Below the pieces are notes generated by a model. The model had not been told where the DNA came from and ran no database searches. It was given only the letters and a program-made list of their open reading frames with translations. The position numbers were made by a program, and so were the translations under genes. Shown one piece after another: positions 26,367-35,878 of a DNA stretch of 64,000 nt. Source of the stretch: Neobacillus niacini (lineage in GTDB: Bacteria > Bacillota > Bacilli > Bacillales > Cytobacillaceae); contig NZ_JAUSZN010000001.1 in NCBI RefSeq assembly GCF_030817595.1, forward strand, positions 4,905,501 through 4,969,500, in the 5' to 3' direction. Position 1 is the stretch's first letter; every line of letters begins with the position of its first letter.

Positions 26367-27029
26367 TTGAACGTGAAACAATACATTGCTGCAAGAGCGG
26401 CGAAGGAATTAAAGCATGGCGATATCGTCAATTTGGGGATAGGGATTCCAACGCTTGTCGCTGATTATATACCATCCGATGTTGAAGTTTTCTTACACTC
26501 GGAAAACGGAATTCTTGGAGTAGGACCTACCCCTGACTTAGAGAACATTGACCAAAATCTTGTCAATGCAGGGAAACTGCCCGTCACAGTATTGGAAGGT
26601 TCATCCTTTTTTGATAGTGCCTCATCTTTTGCGATGATTCGTGGAGGACATGTAAGTGTTTCAATTCTTGGGGTGCTGCAAATTGACGCGATTGGGCGGA
26701 TCGCCAACTGGGCCGTACCAGGAAAAAGTGTTCTTGGTGTAGGCGGGGCGATGGATTTATTGGAAGGCTCCAATAAGGTGATCGTAACAACGCTGCATAC
26801 GAATAACCAAGGGGAGTCAAAAATCGTCAAGGAATTAACCTATCCAATCACCTCTGAACGCAAAGTCGATTTAGTTATTACTGATTTGGCGGTTTTCACT
26901 GTAAAGGAAGATGGACTTTATCTTATTGAGCTGTCCCCTGGAGTTTCCCTTGAGGAAGTTCAACAGAAAACGGACGCTCCCTTCCACATTGCCGAAGCTT
27001 TTAATATAGGCAAAGAGGTGACGGCGTAA
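26367..27029 (+). CDS. CoA-transferase subunit B
   Basis: This 220-residue beta subunit carries the catalytic Glu in FLHSENGILGVGP (about residue 50), where the glutamyl-CoA thioester forms, and later GGHVSVSILGVLQID. It resembles ScoB/AtoA and YodR. The start is TTG at 26367 with AAGGGAG upstream; a GTG two codons later is possible. Its stop overlaps the thiolase ATG by one base (TAATG), which implies translational coupling. Confidence 0.9.
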   Translation: MNVKQYIAARAAKELKHGDIVNLGIGIPTLVADYIPSDVEVFLHSENGILGVGPTPDLENIDQNLVNAGKLPVTVLEGSSFFDSASSFAMIRGGHVSVSILGVLQIDAIGRIANWAVPGKSVLGVGGAMDLLEGSNKVIVTTLHTNNQGESKIVKELTYPITSERKVDLVITDLAVFTVKEDGLYLIELSPGVSLEEVQQKTDAPFHIAEAFNIGKEVTA

Positions 27030-28219
27030 TGGTAGTAATCGTAAATGCATTTCGGACTGCTATCGGAACCTTCGGCGGGTCACTGGCGGATACATCACCA
27101 GAAGAGCTAGTATCCCTTGTTATGAAAAATAATCTTTCGGCTTCCGGTTATGGTGCCAATATTGTCGATGAAGTCATCGTCGGACAAACAAAGCAAAGTG
27201 CGCATGCTCCAAATATTGCTAGGGTCGCTGCCTTGCATGCCCAATTTCCTGAATCGATTCCTGCTTATACTGTTCATCGTCAGTGTGGTTCGGGGATGCA
27301 GGCCGTCATTAACGGAGCGATGTCCATTTTGACTGGTCAGGCAGAGGTTATTTTAGCAGGAGGTGTAGAAAGTATGTCTCAAGCTCCCCATTATACGGTC
27401 GGTTCGCGATTCGGCCTTAAGATGGGAGATTTGACACTGTTTGATTCAAATACGGAAAGTCAGCCAAAATCCCAGCCTGAAGAGATATATGGTCGATTTA
27501 CGATGGGGCAAACAGCCGAATGGCTTGCTGAAAAATATAACATAAGCCGCCGTGAACAAGATGAATTTGCCTTCACGAGTCAGCAGAAAACGAAACGTGC
27601 GATTGAAATGGGCCGGTTTGAAGAAGAAATCATTCCTGTTCCGGTAAAGGAAGGAAAAAGGGGAATTAGACACTTTGCGACAGATGAGCACCCAAGATTG
27701 ACGAACATCGAAAAGTTAGGAACTCTACTTCCTGTGTTTCAAAAGGATGGTACGGTAACTGCAGGAAACTCATCAGGCAGAAATGATGGAGCCTCCATGC
27801 TGCTGTTAATGTCGGAAGAAAAAGCGGAACAGCTTGGAGTAGTTCCTATGGCAAGGATCCGTTCCTTTGCTGCAACGGGTGTATCACCAAAAGAAATGGG
27901 AATCGGTCCGATACCTGCCTCCCAAATCGCGTTGAAAAAGGCGGGTCTTTGTTTGGAAGATATCGATTTGATTGAATTAAATGAAGCGTTCGCAGCGCAA
28001 AGTCTTGCTTGTTTAAGAGAATGGGGCATTAAAGGTGACAACGTGAATGTAAATGGAGGAGCGATTGCACTAGGCCATCCACTGGGGTGTTCCGGTGCAA
28101 GAATCGTCACTACATTATGCCATGAGCTTGAAAAGCAAAAACGGCAATATGGCCTTGCAACGATTTGTGTAGCAGGGGGATTAGGAATGGCAATGGTGGT
28201 GGAAAGATGGATGGAATAA
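27029..28219 (+). CDS. Thiolase (acetyl-CoA C-acyltransferase type)
   Basis: This 396-residue thiolase has the nucleophilic Cys in VHRQCGSGMQA (about residue 88), the His of NGGAIALGHPLGCSGAR (about 350) and a second Cys in TICVAGGLGMA (about 382). Degradative thiolases cleave 3-oxoacyl-CoA to acetyl-CoA and a shortened acyl-CoA. Coupled to CoA-transferase and aminotransferase genes, it could split 3-oxo-6-(acetyl)aminohexanoyl-CoA into acetyl-CoA and 4-(acetyl)aminobutyryl-CoA. B. subtilis' yod cluster, as I recall it, has no thiolase, so this is a notable difference. Confidence 0.92.
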   Translation: MVVIVNAFRTAIGTFGGSLADTSPEELVSLVMKNNLSASGYGANIVDEVIVGQTKQSAHAPNIARVAALHAQFPESIPAYTVHRQCGSGMQAVINGAMSILTGQAEVILAGGVESMSQAPHYTVGSRFGLKMGDLTLFDSNTESQPKSQPEEIYGRFTMGQTAEWLAEKYNISRREQDEFAFTSQQKTKRAIEMGRFEEEIIPVPVKEGKRGIRHFATDEHPRLTNIEKLGTLLPVFQKDGTVTAGNSSGRNDGASMLLLMSEEKAEQLGVVPMARIRSFAATGVSPKEMGIGPIPASQIALKKAGLCLEDIDLIELNEAFAAQSLACLREWGIKGDNVNVNGGAIALGHPLGCSGARIVTTLCHELEKQKRQYGLATICVAGGLGMAMVVERWME

Positions 28220-29592
28220 AAAAAGACTATGTGTTTCATCGAGATTTAAAAAAGGAGTACCCAATTATTACCCACGGTGAAGGGGTCTATCTCATAGATG
28301 AAAACGGGAAAAAATATTTGGATGCTTGCTCGGGGGCGGTTGCAGCCAACTTGGGTCATGGGATTTCTTCTATTGGAGAGGCGATGGCAGAACAAGCAAA
28401 AAAAGCGGCTTTTGTCCATACAATGCGTTTTGAGACAAAAGCGTTGCATGCACTGGCTGAGACAATCGGAAAAATGGCACCAGACCATTTAAATAAAGTG
28501 TATTTTACAACCGGAGGCTCAGAAGCAAATGAAAGCGCTTTGAAGCTGGCGAGGCAATTTCATAGGGATGCCGGCAGACCCCAAAAACACATTGTGATCG
28601 GGCGTTGGCAATCATATCACGGTAACACCATCGGTTCTTTATCAGCAGGAGGAGACGTTAAAAGAAGACATGCATACACTCCTAATCTTTTAAACTATGC
28701 CCATGTCTATTCTCCGTACTGCCACCGATGTCCATACGATCGTCAAAAAGATGATTGTCTCTCCAAACAAAACTGGACGTGTGTAACGGATATTGAAAGA
28801 ACCATTTTAGAGCTTGGTCCTGAGAACGTGTCTGTATTTATCGCCGAACCGATTGTCGGAAGCCAGCAAGGTGCTGTACCACCGCCACCGGGGTATTTTG
28901 AGAAAGTTAGAGAGTTGTGTGACCGGTACGAAATCGTCTTAATTATCGATGAAGTGATGACTGGATTCGGCCGTACTGGCACCAACTTCGCGACAGAACA
29001 GCTTGGAATCGAACCTGATATTATCACGTTTGGAAAAGGGGTTTCGGCAGGATATGCTCCGCTGGCCGGGATGATTGTTCATGAACGGTTGATAGATGGG
29101 CTTATTCAAAACAGCGACGGAAAATTTATTCACGGCTATACCTATAGCGGGCATCCTGTGGCAGTGGCAGCCGGCCTTGCTGCCCTGGATGTATATAAGC
29201 GTGACAGGGTGCTGGAAAATGTGAAAGAGCAGAGTTCTTACCTTTTCGATAGGCTTTTAGAACTTAAGCAAAAACATACCTGTATATCCGATGTCCGGGG
29301 CAGGGGGCTTTTAATTGGAATGGAGCTTATCAAGGATTGGGAGCGTGATTTACTGTTCAATCCATCTGAAAAGGCAGCTGAAACATTGAATAGTATTGCG
29401 ATGGAACTTGGTGCGGTTTTTTATCCGGGTACCGGTTCAATTGACGGCACAAATGGGGAACATCTAATCATCAGCCCCCCTTTAAATGTCACGAAAAAAG
29501 AGATTGATGAGATTGTGAGAATATTAGACGGATCATTATCAATATTCGAAGGTCAATTAAGAAAGGATGAGGCATATGAAATTGCAAAGTAA
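28207..29592 (+). CDS. Class III PLP aminotransferase (YodT-like)
   Basis: This 461-residue fold-type I aminotransferase has the PLP-phosphate loop GGSEANESALKLAR (about residues 100-113), the Asp of LIIDEVMTGFGRTG and the Schiff-base Lys of TFGKGVSAGYAPLAG. It contains an unusual Cys cluster, YCHRCPYDRQKDDC (about residues 171-184), as in YodT-type enzymes, perhaps a metal site. It starts at 28207, overlapping the thiolase stop by 13 nt. The likely role is removal of the C3 amine of (N-acetyl-)beta-lysine; the substrate is inferred from the cluster. Confidence 0.88.
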   Translation: MDGIKKDYVFHRDLKKEYPIITHGEGVYLIDENGKKYLDACSGAVAANLGHGISSIGEAMAEQAKKAAFVHTMRFETKALHALAETIGKMAPDHLNKVYFTTGGSEANESALKLARQFHRDAGRPQKHIVIGRWQSYHGNTIGSLSAGGDVKRRHAYTPNLLNYAHVYSPYCHRCPYDRQKDDCLSKQNWTCVTDIERTILELGPENVSVFIAEPIVGSQQGAVPPPPGYFEKVRELCDRYEIVLIIDEVMTGFGRTGTNFATEQLGIEPDIITFGKGVSAGYAPLAGMIVHERLIDGLIQNSDGKFIHGYTYSGHPVAVAAGLAALDVYKRDRVLENVKEQSSYLFDRLLELKQKHTCISDVRGRGLLIGMELIKDWERDLLFNPSEKAAETLNSIAMELGAVFYPGTGSIDGTNGEHLIISPPLNVTKKEIDEIVRILDGSLSIFEGQLRKDEAYEIAK

Positions 29593-30871
29593 AACAAAAG
29601 AAATTCAAGAGAAAGCACGAAAGCATCTATCTCCTGTCATGACAAGGGTCACCGAACTAGTCATTGAAAAAGCGCATGGCGCAAAATTTTGGACGACAGA
29701 CGGAAAAGAATATATCGATTTCGTCTCAGGAGTGGCCGTCAATGCAGTTGGACATACGAACAAAAAAATGGTGGAAGCCATTCAGAAGCAAGCTGAAGCC
29801 TTGATACATCTTGGGTTGAACTATGGTTATTATGAAACGGCGGCAAATTTGGCAGAAAAGCTTGCTCATATCACTCCAGGAAATTTAGACACTGTTTTTT
29901 TCTCCAATTCGGGAGCTGAAGCCATTGACGGTGCGCTTAAACTGGCAAAAGCGGCAACAGGCAGACCGGCCATTATTGCTTTTGAAGGATCGTTTCATGG
30001 CCGGACATTAGGAGCAACAGCCATTACGGCATCAAGCTCTAAATACCGTCGTTATTATGAACCTATTTTAGGTGAGGTGTACCACGTTCCATATCCGTAC
30101 CCAACCCAGCTGAAAAACATTAAAGAAGAAGAAGCAGAAGAGTACTGCTTGAATCAGCTTCAGAAATTGTTTGATTTACGCGTCGATCCTTCACGTGTAG
30201 CGGCCATCATCATTGAACCGGTAATGGGTGAAGGCGGCTATTATCCGGCACCGCCAAGCTTTTTGCAGGAATTAAGAAAGATTACAGACGAACACGGCAT
30301 TTTGCTTATCTTTGACGAAGTACAAACAGGATTTGGCCGTACAGGTAAAATGTTTGCCGCAGAGCATGCAAATGTGACTCCTGATATTTTGGTTCTAGCA
30401 AAAGCCCTATCTGGCGGCATGCCTCTTGGTGCCATTGTAGCAAGTCGTGAGCTTCATGAAAAATGGCCGACGGCTGGTCATGGTTCGACATTTGGAGGAA
30501 ATCCAGTTTCTTGTGCTGCGGCATTGGCAAACATTGAGGTCATTGAAGAAGAGAAGTTAGTAGAACGCAGTGCTAAACTCGGTGCCAAGATTGTCGGCCG
30601 ACTTCATAACTCGGTAGGACATTTACCGGGCATTGCTGAAGTCCGAGGAGTCGGCATGATGATCGGTATTGAATTCGATTCGCAATCTGCTGCTTTATTT
30701 GTACCGAAAATTAAATCGAAAGCACTGGAAAATGGCTTGCTCATTATGAACTGCGGTGTAAGCGGGCAAACGATCCGATTAATGCTTCCTCTTAATATTC
30801 AAGAAGATGTGCTTGATAAAGGATTAACCATTTTAGAAGATGTGATAACAGAAACAATTTCAGGAAACTAA
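29576..30871 (+). CDS. gabT: Class III aminotransferase, 4-aminobutyrate aminotransferase-like
   Basis: This 431-residue aminotransferase has FSNSGAEAIDGALKLAKAAT (PLP-phosphate loop), IIIEPVMGEGGY, IFDEVQTGFGRTGKMFA and the PLP Lys in LAKALSGGMPLG, as in GabT. The next gene is an aldehyde dehydrogenase, the usual GabD partner. It would convert GABA to succinate semialdehyde. I chose the ATG at 29576, with AAAGGA 8 nt upstream; it overlaps the previous gene by 17 nt. Related omega-aminotransferases have similar motifs, so specificity is inferred. Confidence 0.82.
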   Translation: MKLQSKTKEIQEKARKHLSPVMTRVTELVIEKAHGAKFWTTDGKEYIDFVSGVAVNAVGHTNKKMVEAIQKQAEALIHLGLNYGYYETAANLAEKLAHITPGNLDTVFFSNSGAEAIDGALKLAKAATGRPAIIAFEGSFHGRTLGATAITASSSKYRRYYEPILGEVYHVPYPYPTQLKNIKEEEAEEYCLNQLQKLFDLRVDPSRVAAIIIEPVMGEGGYYPAPPSFLQELRKITDEHGILLIFDEVQTGFGRTGKMFAAEHANVTPDILVLAKALSGGMPLGAIVASRELHEKWPTAGHGSTFGGNPVSCAAALANIEVIEEEKLVERSAKLGAKIVGRLHNSVGHLPGIAEVRGVGMMIGIEFDSQSAALFVPKIKSKALENGLLIMNCGVSGQTIRLMLPLNIQEDVLDKGLTILEDVITETISGN

Positions 30872-30914
30872 TTTTCGATTCTTCGGGAATACCACGAAAA
30901 AGGAGGTCAAGTTT

Positions 30915-32375
30915 ATGTCTAGTCAAATCAAAACAGATATCCTTCAGGGAGATCTTTATATAAATGGAAAATGGGTTAGTGCCCCCGATCAGTCCTACTT
31001 TGAAAGCTTAAATCCGGCAACGGGGGAACTTGTCGGTATATGTGCAGCCGCGACAACGGAGCAAGTGAATGAGGCTGTCGCATATGCGAATGAAGCGTAT
31101 TCACAATGGAAGAACATCCCTATTCCAGAACGAGCTGCTTATTTAGCGAAAGCAGCCCAATTGTTTGAAATACGAAAAGAGGAACTTGCTCGTGTCATGA
31201 CAATGGAGATGGGCAAAGTGCTGCCTGAGTCTTTAGGCGAAGTTGGAGTGGTCATCGCGACTGCTCAATATATGGCAGGCGAGGGACGACGCCTCTTTGG
31301 AGAAACGGTCCCTGCAGGGTTCCCAGATCGGAACGTAAGAATGGTTCGTGAACCTCTTGGAGTTGTGGCGTGCATTACCCCCTGGAACTTCCCTGTTGCA
31401 CTTGGTTCCTACAAAATCTTTTCAGCTCTGATTGCTGGTAATACCGTCGTATGGAAACCGGCTTCAGAGGTAGCGCTATCGGCAAAGATTTTCGTAGAAG
31501 TGTTAGATGAAGCCGGATTCCCAGCAGGGGTTGTCAACTTAATTACAGGTTCAGGTAGAACAGTCGGGCAAACACTCACAGAGCATTTGGATGTGAAAGT
31601 CATTTCGTTTACGGGCTCAACTGAAGTCGGACAAAAGCTGGCGGAAATGAGCAGTAAAACTTTAAAACGTATTTCATTGGAACTGGGTGGAAAAAATGCA
31701 GTGATCGTCTTGAAGGATGCGGACTTGGACAAAGCGGCAGACGGAATCGTAAAATCAGCGTTTACGACAACTGGTCAACGCTGTACAGCGGCAAGCCGAG
31801 TAATCGTCGAGCGACCAGTAAAGGATTTGCTTGTCCAAAAAGTAGTTGACTTAACAAAGTCTATGAAAATAGGAAATGGACTTGAAGAAGGGAAACAATT
31901 GGGCCCTCTCGTAAATGAAGACCAGCTTCATACAGTCGAAAAATATGTAAAAAAAGCGATTGAAGAAGGTGGGAAAATTGTAACAGGCGGCCAGCGTGTC
32001 AAAGAATTGGGCGGCTATTATTATGAGCCGACAATCATTGAGAATGTGAAACCGAATGATACCATTGCACAGGAAGAAATATTTGGTCCTGTTCTTGCCT
32101 TCATTGAAGTAGATTCATATGAGGAAGCAATGGAGGTAAATAACGGGACAATTTATGGGTTATCGACTTCCATTTATACAGAGAGCCTTCATTATGCGAA
32201 CCGGGCGGCAAAGGAAGCGGTAAGCGGACTTGTCTATATTAATAACGGAACGTCTAATGCCGAAATGGGTGTGGCATTTGGAGGCATGAAAATGTCCGGA
32301 AATGGACACCGTGAAGTTTCCCATCATGCATTCGATGTCATGACAGAGTGGAAGTCGATTTATACGAACTATTAA
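30915..32375 (+). CDS. gabD: Aldehyde dehydrogenase, probably succinate-semialdehyde dehydrogenase
   Basis: This 486-residue NAD(P)-dependent aldehyde dehydrogenase has ITPWNFPVA, the cofactor loop FTGSTEVG (about residue 234), the general-base Glu of LELGGKN (about 256) and the catalytic Cys of TTGQRCTAASR (about 290). AAAGGAGGT precedes the ATG. Next to the GabT-like gene it would oxidise succinate semialdehyde to succinate. It also resembles 2-oxoglutarate-semialdehyde dehydrogenases, which cannot be excluded. Confidence 0.82.
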   Translation: MSSQIKTDILQGDLYINGKWVSAPDQSYFESLNPATGELVGICAAATTEQVNEAVAYANEAYSQWKNIPIPERAAYLAKAAQLFEIRKEELARVMTMEMGKVLPESLGEVGVVIATAQYMAGEGRRLFGETVPAGFPDRNVRMVREPLGVVACITPWNFPVALGSYKIFSALIAGNTVVWKPASEVALSAKIFVEVLDEAGFPAGVVNLITGSGRTVGQTLTEHLDVKVISFTGSTEVGQKLAEMSSKTLKRISLELGGKNAVIVLKDADLDKAADGIVKSAFTTTGQRCTAASRVIVERPVKDLLVQKVVDLTKSMKIGNGLEEGKQLGPLVNEDQLHTVEKYVKKAIEEGGKIVTGGQRVKELGGYYYEPTIIENVKPNDTIAQEEIFGPVLAFIEVDSYEEAMEVNNGTIYGLSTSIYTESLHYANRAAKEAVSGLVYINNGTSNAEMGVAFGGMKMSGNGHREVSHHAFDVMTEWKSIYTNY

Positions 32376-32408
32376 TAAACGGGCATATCTAGTAGAAGGT
32401 GGGAGAAT

Positions 32409-33926
32409 ATGAGAAAACACCGTATTGGAATTGCATTCTTTTACCATGAATCCCACAGTTTTAGTCCGATGAAAACCGAAATCGAACAGTTTCGAAATGA
32501 AGGCTACTATATCGGCGATGAAATTTATGATGCCTATTCAGGAACGAAAACTGAAGTGGGCGGGTTTCTGGATGTATTGATACAGGAGGATGTAGAAATT
32601 GTGCCGCTGCTTTGTGCGGCAGCGGTCCCATCAGGCGTAGTGTCAGCTGAAGCATATTCAATCATCGAAGAGCAAATGCTCCAGTCAATCCGGGAGGCTG
32701 GAAGGCTCGATGGTTTATTGCTGGCACTGCATGGAGCAATGGTCGTGGAGGACCTCTTCGATCCGGAAGAGCATTTACTGGGAAAAATTCGTGAGCTGAT
32801 CGGGCCGATTGTCCCGATTGCGACAACACTGGATATGCACGCCAATTTAAGTGAAAAAATGATTGATTACACACCGCTTCATTTTGGATTTAAAACATAT
32901 CCACATGTTGATATGTATGAACAAGGCGTTCATGCTTCAATCGCTTTATTGAAGCAATTAAAGGAAGGTGTGCATTATTATGCTTCTTTTGAAAAATTGC
33001 CTATGATGCCTCCCTCTATCAATATGAGAACTGCAGAAGGACCAATGTACAAAATGATAGAGTGGGCGAAACAAGCCGAAGAGGAAGAAGGAATTTATAA
33101 TGTGTCCGTATTTGGCGGCTTTCCTTACTCGGATATTCCGATGGTCGGTGCAAGTGTACTTGTTGTTTCGTTCGATCCGCAAAAAGGAAAAGAGACTGCC
33201 CAAAAGATGGCCTCCTTGTTCTGGAGTGTAAGAGAAGAATTTATCATGGATTTGCCGGGTGTAAAAGAAGGACTCGATTTGGCGATGTCGATTGAAGATG
33301 ACAAACCGGTCGTGCTGGCGGACATCTCGGATAATCCTCTAAGCTGCGGGAGCGGGGATACAACAGAGCTGCTTCGGGAGATGTTGAAGATGAACATTCC
33401 TGACACGTTGTTTGGAGGACTCTACGATCCAGAATCCATTGAGGCCTGCCGTAAGAAGGGAACCGGAAATAAGGTATTGTTGTCCCTTGGAGGGAAAGTA
33501 TCGCCTGAATTTGGGGAGTCCGTACAAGTCGAAGCAACGGTAGTAGCCGTATCAGACGGTGTATTTCACAATTCTGGACCGTTCAATCAGCATTTAAGAG
33601 TCGATTTAAAGGGTGCGGTCCACATACGTGTTGGCAATATGGATATCCTCCTCATTGGAAGGCCGATGTCAGCAAATGATCCGGAAATGTTTCGTCATAT
33701 TGGTCTTGAGCCGCAGGCAAAGAGAATTCTTGGGTTAAAGGCAAAAAATCATTTTCGGGCAGCGTTTGAGCCAATTGTGGGCCGTATCATTTATGTGGAT
33801 GCACCTGGTGTTGCATCCAATCGTTTAACAACTTTTACGTATCGTTACATTCCTAAGCCAATATGGCCGCTGGATGATATCGAATATGAAGTAGAACGAA
33901 GGGGGACAGAAAAATGGAAACATTGA
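32409..33926 (+). CDS. M81 family metallohydrolase (MlrC-like)
   Basis: This 505-residue protein has the M81/MlrC organisation: an N-terminal domain with FYHESHSFSP, a DGLLLALHGAMVVE block, the metal-ligand region TLDMHANLSEK and YPHVDMYEQG, then a C-terminal domain with ISDNPLSCGSGDTTELLREM. The founding member, MlrC, hydrolyses linearised microcystin and products; natural substrates of most members are unknown. It overlaps the GNAT gene by 13 nt. In this cluster it may cleave an N-acyl bond such as 4-acetamidobutyrate, in the place taken by the M20 enzyme YodQ in B. subtilis. That is inference. Confidence 0.85.
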   Translation: MRKHRIGIAFFYHESHSFSPMKTEIEQFRNEGYYIGDEIYDAYSGTKTEVGGFLDVLIQEDVEIVPLLCAAAVPSGVVSAEAYSIIEEQMLQSIREAGRLDGLLLALHGAMVVEDLFDPEEHLLGKIRELIGPIVPIATTLDMHANLSEKMIDYTPLHFGFKTYPHVDMYEQGVHASIALLKQLKEGVHYYASFEKLPMMPPSINMRTAEGPMYKMIEWAKQAEEEEGIYNVSVFGGFPYSDIPMVGASVLVVSFDPQKGKETAQKMASLFWSVREEFIMDLPGVKEGLDLAMSIEDDKPVVLADISDNPLSCGSGDTTELLREMLKMNIPDTLFGGLYDPESIEACRKKGTGNKVLLSLGGKVSPEFGESVQVEATVVAVSDGVFHNSGPFNQHLRVDLKGAVHIRVGNMDILLIGRPMSANDPEMFRHIGLEPQAKRILGLKAKNHFRAAFEPIVGRIIYVDAPGVASNRLTTFTYRYIPKPIWPLDDIEYEVERRGTEKWKH

Positions 33927-34393
33927 ACAAAACCTATTATGTCGAAGTACCAGCTTCATTGAATCCAGAACAGCAAAAAATGATGATGGAGCTTGAGCAA
34001 GATGCGTTTCCGGGATTAGGAGCAGTAGATGAACAAACCCTTGTCCCACTTACACGCTACGGGAAACTCATTCAATACCGGCAGCAAAATGATCCAAGGC
34101 CGATTGCAATTTGCGAAGTGATGAGAGCTTACAATGATATTCAGAAAGCCTACATTTTTGGGTTTTATGTACGCTCCGACCAGCAAGGGAAAGGAATCGG
34201 GAAATTATTTTTACAGGAAATTTATCCGATTCTAAAGCAAGATGGTTTTCGTAAGGTTTGCTTAACGGTCAGTACTAAAAACAAGGCAGCCGTCAAGTTA
34301 TATGAGAAATTAGGGTTTGTCATAAAAGAGACAAGATTAGATGAATTTGGCGAAGGGGAAAATCGCTATTATATGGAATACCTCATTTCTTAA
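33914..34393 (+). CDS. GNAT family N-acetyltransferase
   Basis: This 159-residue protein has the GNAT acetyl-CoA loop RSDQQGKGIGKLFL (about residues 88-101) and the C-terminal VSTKNKAAVKLYEKLGFV. AGGGGG precedes its ATG, which overlaps the M81 gene, so the two are co-translated. Many organisms acetylate beta-lysine with a larger GNAT protein (AblB/YodP). This shorter enzyme could fill that role, acetylating N6 of beta-lysine before transamination, but its substrate is not shown by sequence. Confidence 0.85.
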   Translation: METLNKTYYVEVPASLNPEQQKMMMELEQDAFPGLGAVDEQTLVPLTRYGKLIQYRQQNDPRPIAICEVMRAYNDIQKAYIFGFYVRSDQQGKGIGKLFLQEIYPILKQDGFRKVCLTVSTKNKAAVKLYEKLGFVIKETRLDEFGEGENRYYMEYLIS

Positions 34394-34425
34394 TATAGTA
34401 ATGATCGAAGGAGAAATCATTAAAA

Positions 34426-34443
34426 ATGGTTGATAAAAAATAG
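34426..34443 (+). other. Five-codon mini-ORF before kamA
   Basis: GAAGGAG is followed about 11 nt later by ATG and the short frame M-V-D-K-K-stop, ending 23 nt before the kamA start. Two lysine codons in front of a lysine-catabolic gene are suggestive of a leader peptide but may be chance. Confidence 0.2.
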
Positions 34444-34466
34444 GCTAATTTTAGGAGGAGTTTATG

Positions 34467-35876
34467 ATGAGAAACACTTTATTCAAACCAAAAAGACATT
34501 GGAAAGAAATCGAGCTTTGGAAGGATGTTACAGAGGAGCAATGGAACGATTGGGTTTGGCAATTAACGAATACTATCAAAAATTTAGAAGACTTAAAGAA
34601 AGTAGTTAACTTAACACCAGAAGAAGAGGAAGGGGTTTTAATCTCAACAAAAACAATCCCATTAAACATCACGCCATATTATGCATCGCTTATGGACCCA
34701 GATGATTCAAGATGTCCGGTGCGAATGCAGTCTGTTCCAATTTCTGCGGAATTGCATAAAACAAGATATGATCTAGAAGATCCCCTTCACGAAGATGAAG
34801 ATTCACCAGTACCTGGGTTAACACATCGTTATCCGGATCGCGTATTGTTCCTAGTAACAAACCAATGCTCCATGTACTGCCGTTACTGCACAAGAAGACG
34901 CTTCTCCGGACAAATCGGAATGGGTGTACCAAAGAAACAGTTAGACACAGCCATTAATTATATCGCATCTAACTCACAGATTCGAGATGTGTTAATTTCC
35001 GGAGGAGACGGGCTCCTGATTAATGACAATATTTTAGAATATATTTTAAAGAATTTACGTGAGATTCCGCATGTAGAAATTATTCGTATCGGTACAAGAG
35101 CACCTGTCGTATTCCCACAGCGTATTACCGAAAATCTTTGTAATATCTTGAAAAAGTATCATCCGGTTTGGTTGAATACACATTTCAATACATCTATTGA
35201 AATTACGGAAGAATCGAAGCGTGCATGTGAAATGCTTTCAAATGTTGGTGTACCTGTTGGGAATCAGTCTGTTATTTTGGCAGGTATTAACGACAGTGTA
35301 CCGATCATGAAACAGCTTATGCATGACCTTGTTAAAATCCGCGTTCGTCCATATTATATTTACCAATGTGATTTATCAGAAGGGATTGGCCATTTCCGTG
35401 CACCAATCAGTAAAGGATTGGAAATTATGGAAGGACTTCGTGGTCATACATCGGGTTATGCCGTTCCGACATTTATTGTTGATGCCCCGGGTGGAGGAGG
35501 CAAAATTCCATTGCAGCCGAACTATATCATTTCTCAAAGTTCTAATAAAGTCGTATTACGTAACTTTGAAGGTGTCATTACATCTTATCCAGAACCAACA
35601 AATTATCAGTCAGGCAGTGCAGAGGATTACTACAAAAAGGTATATCCTGAAGTGTTTGAAAAGTTTGAAAGTAATGGTGTTCTATCCATTATTGATGATA
35701 CGAAATTTAACCTCACACCTGAAGGATTAAAACGGTTAGATCGCCGCAAAACGTATAAGGAAAATACTGAGCATAGTTCATTAAAAGATAAACGTGACAA
35801 ACGTGACGAGTTAAAAGAGAAAAAATTCCAATCACAAATGAAGAAATATGAAACGGTAGGAGCAAAGGAGGAATAA
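34467..35876 (+). CDS. kamA: L-lysine 2,3-aminomutase
   Basis: This 469-residue radical SAM, PLP-dependent enzyme converts L-lysine to L-beta-lysine. The radical SAM cysteines are in NQCSMYCRYCTRRRF (C-x3-C-x2-C, about residue 135), the PLP lysine lies in DAPGGGGKIPLQP (about 345), and lysine-binding acidic residues lie in GDGLLINDN and nearby. It resembles B. subtilis KamA (YodO) through the start KPKRHWKEIELWKDV, which also favours the second of two ATGs (34464 and 34467). AGGAGG precedes it. yokU follows after 2 nt. Confidence 0.96.
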   Translation: MRNTLFKPKRHWKEIELWKDVTEEQWNDWVWQLTNTIKNLEDLKKVVNLTPEEEEGVLISTKTIPLNITPYYASLMDPDDSRCPVRMQSVPISAELHKTRYDLEDPLHEDEDSPVPGLTHRYPDRVLFLVTNQCSMYCRYCTRRRFSGQIGMGVPKKQLDTAINYIASNSQIRDVLISGGDGLLINDNILEYILKNLREIPHVEIIRIGTRAPVVFPQRITENLCNILKKYHPVWLNTHFNTSIEITEESKRACEMLSNVGVPVGNQSVILAGINDSVPIMKQLMHDLVKIRVRPYYIYQCDLSEGIGHFRAPISKGLEIMEGLRGHTSGYAVPTFIVDAPGGGGKIPLQPNYIISQSSNKVVLRNFEGVITSYPEPTNYQSGSAEDYYKKVYPEVFEKFESNGVLSIIDDTKFNLTPEGLKRLDRRKTYKENTEHSSLKDKRDKRDELKEKKFQSQMKKYETVGAKEE

Positions 35877-35878
35877 TT

